A DNA stretch of 64,000 bases from positions 1 to 64,000 of the forward strand of contig JBCDBR010000017.1 of NCBI GenBank assembly GCA_039183205.1, given 5' to 3'. The stretch comes from HKCCE3408 sp039183205 (lineage in GTDB: Bacteria; Pseudomonadota; Alphaproteobacteria; Rhodobacterales; Rhodobacteraceae). This document shows positions 53,210-62,220 of the stretch, in pieces. Under the pieces are notes generated by a model. That model was given only the letters and a program-made list of their open reading frames with translations. It made no database searches and was not told the DNA's origin. Each line of letters starts with the position of its first letter. The stretch's first letter is position 1. Made by a program: the position numbers and the translations under genes.

Positions 53210-53767
53210 ATGAATTCTGAAAATACAGACCGTGCAATCGCGTTGACTGCATCCGATACATCCCATGCCACACCGATCGCGGGCGGCTCTCCCCTCACGG
53301 CAGAATTGCTGATCGATCACGCCGAATTGGTGCGCATCGCCGATGCGATCGATGCCGGTGTTGATGCCAAAGACTGGGCCTTCACACGCAGCCTTTTCAC
53401 CGACGAGATTGAGGTGGATTTCACCTCTTTGGTCGGTGGCGCGCCCGCAAAAATCCCCGCAGACAGTCTCATTGAGGGCTGGGCTGGAAATCTCACAGCG
53501 GAAAAAACCTCATTTCATTTGCGTGGCAATCACCGGATCACGTTTCATGACCGGCAAAACGCCACGATGCTGTCGCATGGTTATGCCTGGAACCAGATGG
53601 CACGCGGCGGACGCGACGAGAACGGGGGAAACCCGATGTGGGAGGTATGGGGCGTCTACAGCCACAGCTTCGTCCGCGCGCCAGACGGCTGGAAGGTCAA
53701 CGCCATGTCACTCAGCGTCACCGCCGAACGGGGCAACCCGTTCGTTCGCAACACAGCGGGATCGTGA
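53210..53767 (+). CDS. NTF2/SnoaL-like domain protein
   Basis: About 185 residues. A 40-residue polar N-terminus precedes a SnoaL-type cone fold: RIADAIDAGVDAKDWAFTRSLFTDEIEVDF, then HLRGNHRITFHD and GWKVNAMSLSVTAERGNP at the end. Such proteins are small isomerases, dehydratases or binding proteins. The start is the ATG after GGAACATCC. It follows the alpha/beta hydrolase and is separated from it by a hairpin. Confidence 0.8.
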   Translation: MNSENTDRAIALTASDTSHATPIAGGSPLTAELLIDHAELVRIADAIDAGVDAKDWAFTRSLFTDEIEVDFTSLVGGAPAKIPADSLIEGWAGNLTAEKTSFHLRGNHRITFHDRQNATMLSHGYAWNQMARGGRDENGGNPMWEVWGVYSHSFVRAPDGWKVNAMSLSVTAERGNPFVRNTAGS

Positions 53768-53779
53768 TCCTGGGCCCGC

Positions 53780-53813
53780 TTGGCCGGCATAGCCCCGCAT
53801 CCATGCCGGCCAA
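53780..53813 (+). terminator. Long stem-loop without T-run
   Basis: TTGGCCGGCAT (53780-53790) and ATGCCGGCCAA (53803-53813) pair perfectly over 11 bp around a 12-base loop, 12 bases after the NTF2-like stop. No T-run follows, so it may act as an mRNA 3'-end stabiliser or a factor-dependent terminator. Confidence 0.45.
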
Positions 53814-53981
53814 AATCAGCGCACGAGATCACTTTCGATGCCACAACCGCTGACATTTCCAACTGGCGCAATAGTTTACCCCAACGAGTTTCACGCGGGA
53901 TTGGCGATTGCCCGGTGCCGCGAATATACCGAGATACGTGGTTTTCAAATCCACCTCGCTTGCGCGCAGAAGGGTCAACGA

Positions 53982-54575
53982 ATGCGGCCAATGGATGTTC
54001 TTGAGGAAGACATTGCAGCAACGGGGTATTCCATAGACGCCGCTGAATGGACGCATGCGCGTCGGCACATGTCCGAGATCAATGTGCGGGCCGGCAGCAA
54101 GATCCTCAGCCAAGCGCGCATTGCCGATCAATATCTGTTTGTCGCCAGCGGCGTGGCCGCCTCAGAACAAACTTGGGAAACCGGCGCCACCTCCATTGCC
54201 CGGTTTTTTGAGCGCGGGCAGATTTGTTCCAACTTCACCAGCGCTTGGAACCAGCAATACGCGGCGGACGATCTGCTTGCATTGACAGATGTCACCGGCG
54301 TCAGCTTTTCCGACACGATCATGCGCGGCGCGTATCTTGAGGGGGGCACTTTGGGGAAGTATTTGCGCGTCAAGGCGATGCAGGCGCATTTGTTCACCAA
54401 AGAAGTGCTGTGTGCCAAGACGCATATCACCATAGAGCCGCGCTATGCCTTCCTTGAACACTTCCATGATGAGGTATTGGGCCGCGTGCAGCAGAAAGAT
54501 ATCGCGCGCTTTCTGGGCGTAACGCCGCAAGGCCTGTGCCGCTTTTTGCGACGTCGGAAGTGCGCGGCGGATTAA
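53982..54575 (+). CDS. Crp/Fnr-like regulator
   Basis: About 197 residues from an ATG with AAGGG seven bases upstream. The N-terminus (AGSKILSQARIADQYLFVASGVAAS) is a cyclic-nucleotide-binding-like beta roll; the C-terminus (VQQKDIARFLGVTPQGLCRFLRRRK) is a short winged-helix. The Fnr cysteines are absent. It belongs to the small Crp-like regulators of unknown ligand, and probably acts on the neighbouring hydrolase genes. Confidence 0.78.
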   Translation: MRPMDVLEEDIAATGYSIDAAEWTHARRHMSEINVRAGSKILSQARIADQYLFVASGVAASEQTWETGATSIARFFERGQICSNFTSAWNQQYAADDLLALTDVTGVSFSDTIMRGAYLEGGTLGKYLRVKAMQAHLFTKEVLCAKTHITIEPRYAFLEHFHDEVLGRVQQKDIARFLGVTPQGLCRFLRRRKCAAD

Positions 54576-54661
54576 ACAAGTTTCATCCTGGGTCCCACGC
54601 AGCGCCGTAAAGAGATGCGCATTTGAACCGGCCCTTTGCCGGCAGCGAAGGACACAGCATC

Positions 54662-56416
54662 ATGATCGAAACGGCAAAGACGCTTGCCGCGGCCTGGCCC
54701 ATCTTGAAAAACGCGATCCGGTCGGGCCAAGTGTTACGCCCGCAATGCACCTTGCAAGACCCCGATCCGGACGTTCTGTGCCAGTATGACATCGCCGTCC
54801 CGATCGGCGATGACGTCGTGCTGACGGCCAACGTGTTCCGGTCCCACAGCCGGGCGGCGGCCGGAACGGCAGACCCTGTCGTGATGTGCGCCCATCCTTA
54901 CGACAACCACCTCACACCAGCGCTCGGGAAAACACCATTTGGCGGTCCGCCGCAGCAATACCGCCTGATCCCTCAGGCCGGCGACACACCTGCCTTCTCA
55001 ACGCTCACGAGCTGGGAGGCCCCCGATCCGAACGTTTGGGTGCAGGCCGGCTACACGCTCGTTAACTTGAACTTGCCTGGATACGCCAATAGTGGCGGTC
55101 AAGCTGGTTTTGTCTCACCGCGTCAAGGCGACGACTATTATGCCGCACTTAAATGGGTGGCCGCGCAACCATGGTGTGACGGCAATATCGGCCTTCTGGG
55201 TGTCAGCTATCTGGCAATAAGCCAATACCACGCTGCGGTCGCGGCCGCCGATGACGGGGACGCATCGCCGCTCAAGTGCATGGCACCTTGGGAAGGGATG
55301 TCCGATCCATACCGTGATGTCATTTGCAGAGGTGGTGTGGAGGATCATGGGTTCTTGAATTTCTGGTGGCACACCGAAGTTAAGGAGAGCCTCAACAACC
55401 CGGTGGAGGATTTTGCGGCGCGCGAGGGGGCGTTGCCGCCGGATATCCTGTCTATTCACCCGCTCTTCGATGCCTATTGGCAGGACAAGGCGGTTAACTT
55501 CGCAAAGCTTCGCACCCCGATGTTGGTCTGCGCCTCCTTTTCTGACCATGAATTGCACACCTGCGGATCGTTCCGCGCCTACGAAGAAGCAGCATCGGCG
55601 AAAAAGTGGGTCTACACCCATCGCGGCGGCAAATGGGCATCGTTCTATTCCGACGAGGTCAAAGCGCTGTTGAAGGATTTCATGGACCACCACCTAAAGG
55701 GCGTCAGCAACCGGTTCGACACGCTGCCGCCGGTCCGTCTCGAAGTGCGCTCGGGCAAAGACACGGTCCAGGGCGTCCGGTGGGCGTCGGACTGGCCGCT
55801 CCCCGAGACACGCTACCAAAAGCTCTTTCTTGCGCCCGACGGGCTCTCGCGCAGCGCGCCGGACGTGGCCCAGCGCGTCAGCTATTCTGGCACAGGCGGG
55901 TCGGCGATGTTCGATTTCACCTTCACCGAGGAAACAGAGCTCAGCGGCTATATGAAATTGCGGCTATCGGTGGAAACCGCGCCCGATCAGCCGAACACGG
56001 CCGCGCCGGACGACATGGTGATATGTGCCTTTGTCGACAAACGCGACAGAACGGGCCGGTCGGTGCGCTTTAACGGTGCGGTCGGTCAGGTCCACGACAT
56101 GGTCACACGCGGCTATATCCGCGTCTCCCGTCGCGCGCTCGATCCGCTGCGTTCAACAGACTTCCTGCCCGTGCCGACCGGCGCGTCCGAGCAAATGCTC
56201 ACTAAGAATGAGGTTGTGGCGGTCGATATCTCGCTCTGCCCGAGCAGCACGTTTTTCGCCGCAGGCGAAGGCATCCGTCTGATTGTGTCCAGCACAGAAA
56301 TCGTGCGCGCGCCGATCTTTCGCAAAGACACAAGCCAAAACACGGGAACGCATATCTTGCATTTCGGCGGCGTGTATGACGCGCATCTCCTAATCCCGGA
56401 CATCGCGGTGAAATAG
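54662..56416 (+). CDS. CocE/NonD-family hydrolase
   Basis: 584 residues. Alpha/beta hydrolase of the X-prolyl dipeptidyl peptidase/cocaine esterase group: PVVMCAHPYDNH, NLNLPGYANSGGQAG, and the nucleophile in NIGLLGVSYLAISQYHAA, followed by APWEGMSDPYRD. The C-terminal jelly-roll domain (TELSGYMKLRLSVE, GEGIRLIVSSTE) is typical. Catalytic Asp and His are probably in SFSDHELHT and YTHRGGKWA. The start has AAGGA upstream. No signal peptide; a cytoplasmic ester or amide hydrolase is likely. Confidence 0.88.
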   Translation: MIETAKTLAAAWPILKNAIRSGQVLRPQCTLQDPDPDVLCQYDIAVPIGDDVVLTANVFRSHSRAAAGTADPVVMCAHPYDNHLTPALGKTPFGGPPQQYRLIPQAGDTPAFSTLTSWEAPDPNVWVQAGYTLVNLNLPGYANSGGQAGFVSPRQGDDYYAALKWVAAQPWCDGNIGLLGVSYLAISQYHAAVAAADDGDASPLKCMAPWEGMSDPYRDVICRGGVEDHGFLNFWWHTEVKESLNNPVEDFAAREGALPPDILSIHPLFDAYWQDKAVNFAKLRTPMLVCASFSDHELHTCGSFRAYEEAASAKKWVYTHRGGKWASFYSDEVKALLKDFMDHHLKGVSNRFDTLPPVRLEVRSGKDTVQGVRWASDWPLPETRYQKLFLAPDGLSRSAPDVAQRVSYSGTGGSAMFDFTFTEETELSGYMKLRLSVETAPDQPNTAAPDDMVICAFVDKRDRTGRSVRFNGAVGQVHDMVTRGYIRVSRRALDPLRSTDFLPVPTGASEQMLTKNEVVAVDISLCPSSTFFAAGEGIRLIVSSTEIVRAPIFRKDTSQNTGTHILHFGGVYDAHLLIPDIAVK

Positions 56417-56718
56417 CGAATGTATAAGGCGTCCCGTCTGGCGATGGCGCGGGAAACGGCCCTATCTGTGCCGCGCTGGCCTGTGGTGGCTACCGCGCAA
56501 CCGGTGGATGGCTCGTATCCAGAGATCCGTCACGCGCCCGAGTTGACAAATCATTGACCCGCATCGCCCGGCGTCACGGCCGCCCAGTGCGACAGCAATG
56601 CAGTCCCCTGGCCTGCGATCCAGACGTGTCAGCAAGACGGAGCGCCTAGGACCCAACCATGCGCGCCAGCAACGCGAAAGCCATTCCGTGTCACCCGCGG
56701 CCAGTGCCGCCGCGCGTT
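56417..56718. other. Gap without a recognised gene
   Basis: About 300 bp between the CocE-type gene and the metallothionein-like gene. Open frames on both strands lack ribosome sites and family-like sequence. No terminator with a T-run and no repeat is evident. Confidence 0.4.
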
Positions 56719-56877
56719 CTATTTGGCTGTGTTCGGACAGCCGCATTCTGGCCCACAGGTGCAGCCATCACATGTGCATTGATCGCCACAGCAGCACTGG
56801 TCGCCCTCGGCGGCCGTATGGCGGCAGGCGCAAGACGGCTCGCATGTGTCGCAGGCGCAAGTCTCGTTTTGGGTCAC
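56719..56877 (-). CDS. Metallothionein-like 14-Cys small protein
   Basis: A 52-residue frame starting at GTG with AGGAG six bases upstream. It contains 14 cysteines arranged as CAC, CxxxCAC, CCC, CTC, CTC and CGC, with one His and no aromatic residue, the profile of a metal-thiolate cluster protein. It does not follow the usual SmtA/BmtA pattern, which has a Tyr-containing zinc-finger segment. It would bind Zn, Cu or Cd in the cytoplasm. It is divergent from the CobW gene across a region with a Zur-like box and lies beside the znu operon, which supports a zinc role. Too short for common gene-length cutoffs. Confidence 0.8.
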   Translation of the reverse strand: MTQNETCACDTCEPSCACRHTAAEGDQCCCGDQCTCDGCTCGPECGCPNTAK

Positions 56878-57052
56878 CGATTTCTCCTTCAATCAGGCTG
56901 AAAAAGCGGACAGTCCAACTTGCATAGCAGATTTTTGACAGTGGGGGTGCGTCTTATTTTGCGACGCCGCATCCGAGCTCTCACAGCCCAATGCATCGGG
57001 TGCATCTAATCTGCCCATCCAGGTCTGCACACAGATAATCCGCTTGTTCTCT

Positions 57053-57070
57053 ATAATGTTATAACGTAAC
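57053..57070. promoter_or_regulatory. Zur-like box upstream of CobW gene
   Basis: ATAATGTTATAACGTAAC, with a near-palindromic core TGTTATAACG. It matches 13 of 18 positions with the site upstream of zur (62777-62794). AT-rich dyads of this form are known Zur sites. It lies 64 bases before the CobW start and in the same intergenic region as the divergent metallothionein-like gene. Confidence 0.6.
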
Positions 57071-57133
57071 AAAATGGATACCGAAGCCGCCGCGCATGGC
57101 GGCCCACTCTGACAATACGGAGGTATCCATCTC

Positions 57134-58345
57134 ATGACAGACACCCGCCTTCCCGTCACCGTGCTTTCAGGATTTCTCGGCGCGGGCAAAACGACCCTGC
57201 TCAACCGGGTCTTGAACAACCGCGAAGGCCGCCGCGTCGCCGTCATCGTCAACGATATGTCTGAGGTGAATATCGATGCCGATTTGGTGCGCGCTGATAC
57301 AGAACTCTCGCGTACGGACGAGACGCTGGTGGAGATGTCCAATGGGTGCATTTGCTGCACATTGCGCGACGATCTGCTCGATGAGGTCCGGCGCCTCGCC
57401 TCAGAGGGCCGCTTTGACTATTTGCTGATTGAATCCACTGGCATTTCTGAGCCCCTGCCCGTCGCCGCAACCTTTGACTTCCGCGACGAAAATGGTGACA
57501 GCCTGTCCGATGTCTCGCGCCTCGACACGATGGTGACCGTCGTCGATGCGGTAAACCTGCTCGAAGACTATTCCAGCCAAGACTTTCTCAGCGACCGAGG
57601 CGAAAGCCTCGGCGAGGATGACGAACGTTCGCTGGTGACCCTTTTGGTCGAACAGATTGAATTCGCCGATGTCGTGATCTTGAACAAGGTGGGAGATGCC
57701 GGGCCCGAACGCACCGATGCGGCGCATAAAATCATCCGCAGCCTCAATGCCGATGCGCAAATTATTCAGACCGATCACAGCAATGTGGCATCGGATGCGA
57801 TCCTTGATACGGGTCTGTTCGATTTCGACAAAGCCCATGAACATCCGATGTGGGCCAAAGAGCTTTACGGCTTTGCCAACCATACGCCAGAGACCGAAGA
57901 ATATGGCGTGACCAGCTACGTCTATCGGGCGCGCCGGCCATTCGTCCCGGAAAAGGTCTTGGATGTGCTGGACGGCGAAATGCCCGGGGTGATCCGCGCC
58001 AAGGGGCCTCTTTGGATCGCCACGCGGCCACGCTGGGTGGCGGAGTTCTCGCTTGCCGGAAGCTTAAGCTCGATCCAGCCATTGGGCACTTGGTGGGCGG
58101 CCGTTCCCAAAGAACGATGGCCGGAACACGACAGTGCCCGCGCCTACATTGCCGAGCATTGGCAAGAGCCTTGGGGCGACCGGCGCCAAGAGATCGTCTT
58201 CATCGGTGTCGACATCGACTGGCCCGCGCTCAAAGCGAAATTGGACGCAGCCTTGCTGCCGAACATTGCCGCATCAGACCTGGACTCGTTGAGCAACATG
58301 CCCGACCCGTTCCCACCTTGGCGCCGCGCGCAGGCCGCGGCGTGA
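57134..58345 (+). CDS. CobW-family zinc chaperone GTPase (ZigA/YeiR type)
   Basis: 403 residues. GTPase motifs are SGFLGAGKTTLLN (Walker A), the metal-binding NGCICCTLRDDLLDEV (CxCC), IESTGISEPLPVA and ILNKVGD; the C-terminal CobW_C domain follows. Members next to znu genes deliver zinc to client enzymes during zinc limitation. The start has GGAGG upstream (ATACGGAGGTATCCATCTC). Followed by the DUF1826 gene in TGATG overlap; a Zur-like box precedes it. Confidence 0.92.
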   Translation: MTDTRLPVTVLSGFLGAGKTTLLNRVLNNREGRRVAVIVNDMSEVNIDADLVRADTELSRTDETLVEMSNGCICCTLRDDLLDEVRRLASEGRFDYLLIESTGISEPLPVAATFDFRDENGDSLSDVSRLDTMVTVVDAVNLLEDYSSQDFLSDRGESLGEDDERSLVTLLVEQIEFADVVILNKVGDAGPERTDAAHKIIRSLNADAQIIQTDHSNVASDAILDTGLFDFDKAHEHPMWAKELYGFANHTPETEEYGVTSYVYRARRPFVPEKVLDVLDGEMPGVIRAKGPLWIATRPRWVAEFSLAGSLSSIQPLGTWWAAVPKERWPEHDSARAYIAEHWQEPWGDRRQEIVFIGVDIDWPALKAKLDAALLPNIAASDLDSLSNMPDPFPPWRRAQAAA

Positions 58346-58986
58346 TGCTGGCGCAAGACCCGGTCCGCGACGCCGCGGCCATGGCCATCGGGATTGACGA
58401 GGTCGAAACGCCCCAGGCGCTGGCGGCAATTCACCGCCCCGATTGTGCCGCGGTGATCTGGCGCCGGCCGGTGCAGGCGGACTTCCAAAGGTGGATCGAC
58501 AGCGTGACGCCGGACGCGCTGCCGCGCGGGCGGGTGATTTTGCGTCCTGCGGATGCCGGCCGCGCCGTATCTGATATGTGCGCGGCTGCGGGGATGCCGC
58601 AGACGGTGCATTGCAACGATTTGATCGATGATATTGCCTCGCTTGCCGAAATTTTTGCCCAGCACATGCGGGCCCGCTGGCTGCGCTTGCGGCTGGCCGC
58701 GGTCCATACAAATGCGTGTCGAAAATTCCATATCGACGCCATCACCGCGCGCCTAGTCTGCACCTATCGTGGCGCAGGCACGCGATACGGCATCTCAAGC
58801 GATGGCGCCGCGCCGCAACGCATTTTCACTGTCCCAACCGGCGCCCCGATCATGCTGCGCGGCACCCTGTGGCCGGAAACGCCCAGATCGGGCCTTTTAC
58901 ACCGCTCGCCCCCGATCGAGGGGACAGGCGCGACACGTTGCGTGCTTGTCCTCGACCCGGTCGACGATCCCAGCCACGAGGTTTGA
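58345..58986 (+). CDS. DUF1826 protein
   Basis: 213 residues. The central ACRKFHIDAITARLVCTYRG segment holds a conserved His-x-Asp, and RGTLWPE and GLLHRSPP follow. DUF1826 is a family of unknown function often found beside CobW and Zur-controlled genes. The His-x-Asp with a later His resembles 2-oxoglutarate/iron oxygenase ligands, which is only a suggestion. The ATG overlaps the CobW stop by one base. Confidence 0.85.
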   Translation: MLAQDPVRDAAAMAIGIDEVETPQALAAIHRPDCAAVIWRRPVQADFQRWIDSVTPDALPRGRVILRPADAGRAVSDMCAAAGMPQTVHCNDLIDDIASLAEIFAQHMRARWLRLRLAAVHTNACRKFHIDAITARLVCTYRGAGTRYGISSDGAAPQRIFTVPTGAPIMLRGTLWPETPRSGLLHRSPPIEGTGATRCVLVLDPVDDPSHEV

Positions 58987-59012
58987 CCCACCAAACCGGA
59001 TCGCAGGCCGGT

Positions 59013-59312
59013 TCAGCGCAGCTCCGACAAGGTGTCGAGGTCGGGGTAATGCGCACCCCAAACCTTTCGGCCATCTTGCGCCACCCGCCGGTGTTGCAGC
59101 TTGTCCAATTCCAAAATCGCCGAGGTCTTGTTCTTTGATTGGGCGTAAAACCTCTCAAAGCTGCGTTGAACCGAGCGTGGGCGCCACGGCAGGATCGCCG
59201 TCGACAACCACGCCCGCAATTCCGGCGGCAAGTTGTCGTATTCCCGCATCGGATCGGCCGCGCGCCGTTTGCGCTTCAGGCTCGTCGATCCGAGGTTTTT
59301 GTTGCTGCTCAT
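59013..59312 (-). CDS. DUF6525-like small basic protein
   Basis: About 99 residues. NLGSTSLKRKRRAADPMREYDNL and AWLSTAILPWRPRSVQRSF match my memory of the DUF6525 family of small rhodobacteral proteins; function unknown. The basic RKRR patch could bind nucleic acid. I use the Met of MSSNKNLG; its ribosome site is weak. It lies 106 bases downstream of znuA on the same strand. Confidence 0.65.
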   Translation of the reverse strand: MSSNKNLGSTSLKRKRRAADPMREYDNLPPELRAWLSTAILPWRPRSVQRSFERFYAQSKNKTSAILELDKLQHRRVAQDGRKVWGAHYPDLDTLSELR

Positions 59313-59418
59313 ATCTTGAACCGATTGATCTCTGGGAATGTGCATGCCGTCTGGGAAAGCCTGGCTGCACACCCTAAGCAGCGCGCAACCAAGGCATGAC
59401 CAAGCCTAGTCAGTCGCC

Positions 59419-60603
59419 TTATTCACCTAACGCGCCTGACAGGGTCTGCGCGTTGTGGCGCATCATGTCGATATAGGTGGCCGCCGGCCCATCGGCATCC
59501 GACAGGGCATCGGAATACAGCGTTCCACCGACCGTCGCGCCCGTTTCATCGGCAATCTGCTCGATCAGCCGATTGTCGGTAATGGTCTCCACAAAGACGG
59601 CTGAGATTCCCTCCGCGCGGATTTGTTCGATCAGTTCGGCCACATCCGCCGCGGAGGCTTCGCTGGCGGTGCTGAGCCCTTGCGGCGCCTCGAATTCCAA
59701 CCCGTAATGCGCGCCCAGATAGCCAAAGGCATCATGCGACGTTACAATGGTCCGCCGATCCTCGGGGATCGCCGCCATCATGGCGTCGATCTCGCCTTCG
59801 AGCACCTCAAGCTCAGCCACGTAATCAGCGCGATTTGCATAGAAATCCGACGCATTATCCGGGTCGGCCATCGCCAAGGCTGCGGTGATATTATCCACAT
59901 AAATCACTGCGTTTTCAATGCTCTGCCAGGCATGTGGGTCAAACGCTCCATGATCGTGGCCGGCATGGTCGTCATGATCATCGTGATCGTGTTCTGCATG
60001 ATCGTCATGATCGTGATCGTCGTCATGCTCGGCATGATCGTCGTGGTCGTGATCATGGTCGTCGTCATGCTCGGCATGATCGTCGTGGTCGTGATCATGG
60101 TCGTCGTCATGTTCGGCGTGATCATCGTGATCGTGATCATGATCGTCGTCATGTTCGGCGTGATCATCATGATCGTGATCGTCGCCGTCGGCATGATCGT
60201 GATCATCATGATCGCCGTGGTCGTCATGATCGCCGTGGTCATCGAAGGCAATCGGCTCGATGCCCTCGGTTGCAATGACCAATGCGCCGTCAAAGGCAGC
60301 AGCCTCGGCCAGACGTTCCAACCAACCCTCAAATTCGAGACCATTCATGAACAGAATGTCCGCCTCGCTGACCGCGGCAGCTGCTTGCGGCGTGGGTTGA
60401 TAAACATGGGCATCGCCATCCGGGCCGACCAGCGTGGTCAGCGCGATATGATCCCCACCGATGCGGCCCACCATATCGCCCAAGATCGAAAAGGTGGCGA
60501 CCACGGGGATGGGCGCGTCCTGCGCGGCTGCGGCCCCCGGCAGGAAGACAGATGCCGCAACCAGCGCGGTTGCGGATTTTAGAAGTGTTCGACGCGATGA
60601 CAT
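59419..60603 (-). CDS. znuA: Zinc ABC transporter binding protein with very long His/Asp loop
   Basis: 394 residues. The signal region has an RRTLLK pair of arginines. Zinc ligands expected for ZnuA are in DAHVYQP (His66), FDPHAWQ (His224), VTSHDAFGY and the C-terminal TLYSDAL. Residues 121-218 consist only of Asp, His, Glu, Ala and Gly, with about 34 His, including 14-residue repeats (DHAEHDDDHDHDHD). His-rich loops are normal in ZnuA, but this one is long. It is the last transporter gene of the zur-znuCB-znuA operon. Confidence 0.93.
   Translation of the reverse strand: MSSRRTLLKSATALVAASVFLPGAAAAQDAPIPVVATFSILGDMVGRIGGDHIALTTLVGPDGDAHVYQPTPQAAAAVSEADILFMNGLEFEGWLERLAEAAAFDGALVIATEGIEPIAFDDHGDHDDHGDHDDHDHADGDDHDHDDHAEHDDDHDHDHDDHAEHDDDHDHDHDDHAEHDDDHDHDHDDHAEHDDDHDHDDHAEHDHDDHDDHAGHDHGAFDPHAWQSIENAVIYVDNITAALAMADPDNASDFYANRADYVAELEVLEGEIDAMMAAIPEDRRTIVTSHDAFGYLGAHYGLEFEAPQGLSTASEASAADVAELIEQIRAEGISAVFVETITDNRLIEQIADETGATVGGTLYSDALSDADGPAATYIDMMRHNAQTLSGALGE
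60019..60186. repeat. 42-bp tandem repeat in znuA
   Basis: Four copies of a 42-bp unit begin at 60019, 60061, 60103 and 60145, each with GTCGTCATG(C/T)TCGGC at its left end. They encode the 14-residue His/Asp repeats of ZnuA on the minus strand. The period is a multiple of three, so copy-number change keeps the frame. Confidence 0.9.
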
Positions 60604-60613
60604 AGACAGAACC

Positions 60614-61483
60614 TCAGGTTTCGAAGTGGCGACGCGGCAAGGCTTGGGTAATCACCCCGCCCACCGAACCGAAAAAGACGGATAAGCCGTAGAAAATACC
60701 GGCGACGAGAATGATGGCCGGGCCCGATGGCAGGCTGAAATGATAAGACAGCAACAGGCCTGCGAGACTGGAGATGGCGGCAATGAGTGCGGCGGTAAAA
60801 ATCAGCCCGCCGATGCCCGTGGTCCAGAACCGGGCCGCTGCGGCGGGCAAGATCATGATGCCGACCGCCATCAACGTGCCCAAGGCGTGGAAACCGGCGA
60901 CAAGATTGACCACCACGAGGCTGAGAAAGACGAAATGCGTGACCGCGCTGAGATTGCTGACCGAGCGTAGAAATTGCGGATCGGCGCATTCGAGCACCAA
61001 GGGCCGAAAGAGGGTCGCAATCGTCAGGATCGACAGGCTTGCGATGGAACAGAGCAGGATCAGCGCCGCATTGTCCAAGGCCAGGACGGTGCCAAAAAGC
61101 ACGTGCATCAAGTCCACATTGCTGCCGCGCGTTGAAACGATCAGCACGCCCAAAGCCAGCGAGATGAGGTAGAAGGCCGCCAGGCTCGCATCTTCTCTGA
61201 GCGCCGTTGCGCGTGAGACCAATCCAGAGGCAAGGGCCACGACCATGCCCGCCACCAGACCGCCAATCGTCATAGCCCCAAGCGACAGGCCAGAGACGAG
61301 GTAACCGATCGCTGCGCCAGGCAGGATGGCATGCGCCATCGCGTCACCCGTGAGGCTCATCCGTCGAAGCATGAGAAACACGCCAACCGGCGTGGCGCCA
61401 ACGGCAATTGCCAAACACCCCAAAAGCGCGCGGCGCATGAAGGCAAAATCTGCGAACGGCGCAAAAACCGTCTCCCAGATCAT
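60614..61483 (-). CDS. znuB: Zinc ABC transporter permease
   Basis: 289 residues with about eight membrane helices of the ABC-3 family (VFLMLRRMSLTGDAMAHAILPGAAI, ALGTLMAVGIMILPAAAARFW). It imports zinc with ZnuA and ZnuC. It overlaps znuC by four bases and is ten bases before znuA. Confidence 0.93.
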   Translation of the reverse strand: MIWETVFAPFADFAFMRRALLGCLAIAVGATPVGVFLMLRRMSLTGDAMAHAILPGAAIGYLVSGLSLGAMTIGGLVAGMVVALASGLVSRATALREDASLAAFYLISLALGVLIVSTRGSNVDLMHVLFGTVLALDNAALILLCSIASLSILTIATLFRPLVLECADPQFLRSVSNLSAVTHFVFLSLVVVNLVAGFHALGTLMAVGIMILPAAAARFWTTGIGGLIFTAALIAAISSLAGLLLSYHFSLPSGPAIILVAGIFYGLSVFFGSVGGVITQALPRRHFET

Positions 61484-62220
61484 GCAGCGGTCTTTCCGCA
61501 GATATGAGGCGTGCTGTCACATGCCTCGCACATCGCGCGGGCCCGCGCATGGTTTTCGGACGTTAAAACCCGATGGGTTGGGCCATGGGCGACAAGCTCG
61601 CGCGCGAGCATGAGCGTGCGGGGAAAATGGGCTCGCACAATTTCATGATCGTGAAGCACCGCAATCACGGTCCGCCCCTCGCCATGCCAGCTTCGGATGA
61701 CGCCAATAAGGTCGGCCATGGTGCGTGCATCGATAGCGGTAAAGGGTTCATCCAAGAGCACCAGCTTGGCATCTTGCAGCAAAAGCCGCGCAAACAGGGC
61801 CCGCTGCATCTGGCCACCGGACAATGACCCGATCGGTCGACGCTCAAACCCCGTCAAGCCGACAGCGGCGATGGCGGCGTCCACCCGGTTACGCCGCGTG
61901 GTGCCAAGCCAGCCGAACGCCCCGATTTCCCGCCAAAGTCCCATGGCGACGAGATCAACGACAGAGATCGGAAAGGACCGGTCGATATCGGATTGCTGCG
62001 GCAGATAGGCGATGTCGTCACGTGTCAGCCCGCCGAGCGCCACCCGGCCCTCAAGCGGCGATAGCGCGCCGGTGACGCCTTTCAGCAGCGTGGATTTCCC
62101 GGCGCCGTTCGGGCCGACCACTGCGGTCAGACTGCCACCTTCGATCTCCGTCTGAAGGTGATGCACGGCCGGGTGGCGATCATATCCGAGCGTCAGGTCT
62201 TGAAACGCCAGCGCCGCCAT
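61480..62220 (-). CDS. znuC: Zinc ABC transporter ATPase
   Basis: 246 residues. Walker A VGPNGAGKSTLLK, signature LSGGQMQRALFARLL and Walker B LVLLDEPFTAID are present; the C-terminal end (CDSTPHICGK) may bind metal. The start is the ATG at 62220, which overlaps the stop of the small membrane peptide gene. Confidence 0.93.
   Translation of the reverse strand: MAALAFQDLTLGYDRHPAVHHLQTEIEGGSLTAVVGPNGAGKSTLLKGVTGALSPLEGRVALGGLTRDDIAYLPQQSDIDRSFPISVVDLVAMGLWREIGAFGWLGTTRRNRVDAAIAAVGLTGFERRPIGSLSGGQMQRALFARLLLQDAKLVLLDEPFTAIDARTMADLIGVIRSWHGEGRTVIAVLHDHEIVRAHFPRTLMLARELVAHGPTHRVLTSENHARARAMCEACDSTPHICGKTAA

Noticed and set aside
56462..56746. Minus-strand frame of about 94 codons after the CocE-type gene
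   Set aside because: No ribosome site or recognisable domain; it overlaps the better-supported metallothionein-like gene.
60019..60186. Regular repeats considered as a CRISPR array
   Set aside because: Units are contiguous 42-bp copies inside the znuA coding frame with no unique spacers and no cas genes.
59623..60582. Plus-strand frame rich in Met, Ile and Val, like a membrane protein
   Set aside because: It is the complement of the His/Asp repeat; GATCAT-type codons read as Met/Ile/Val on the other strand.
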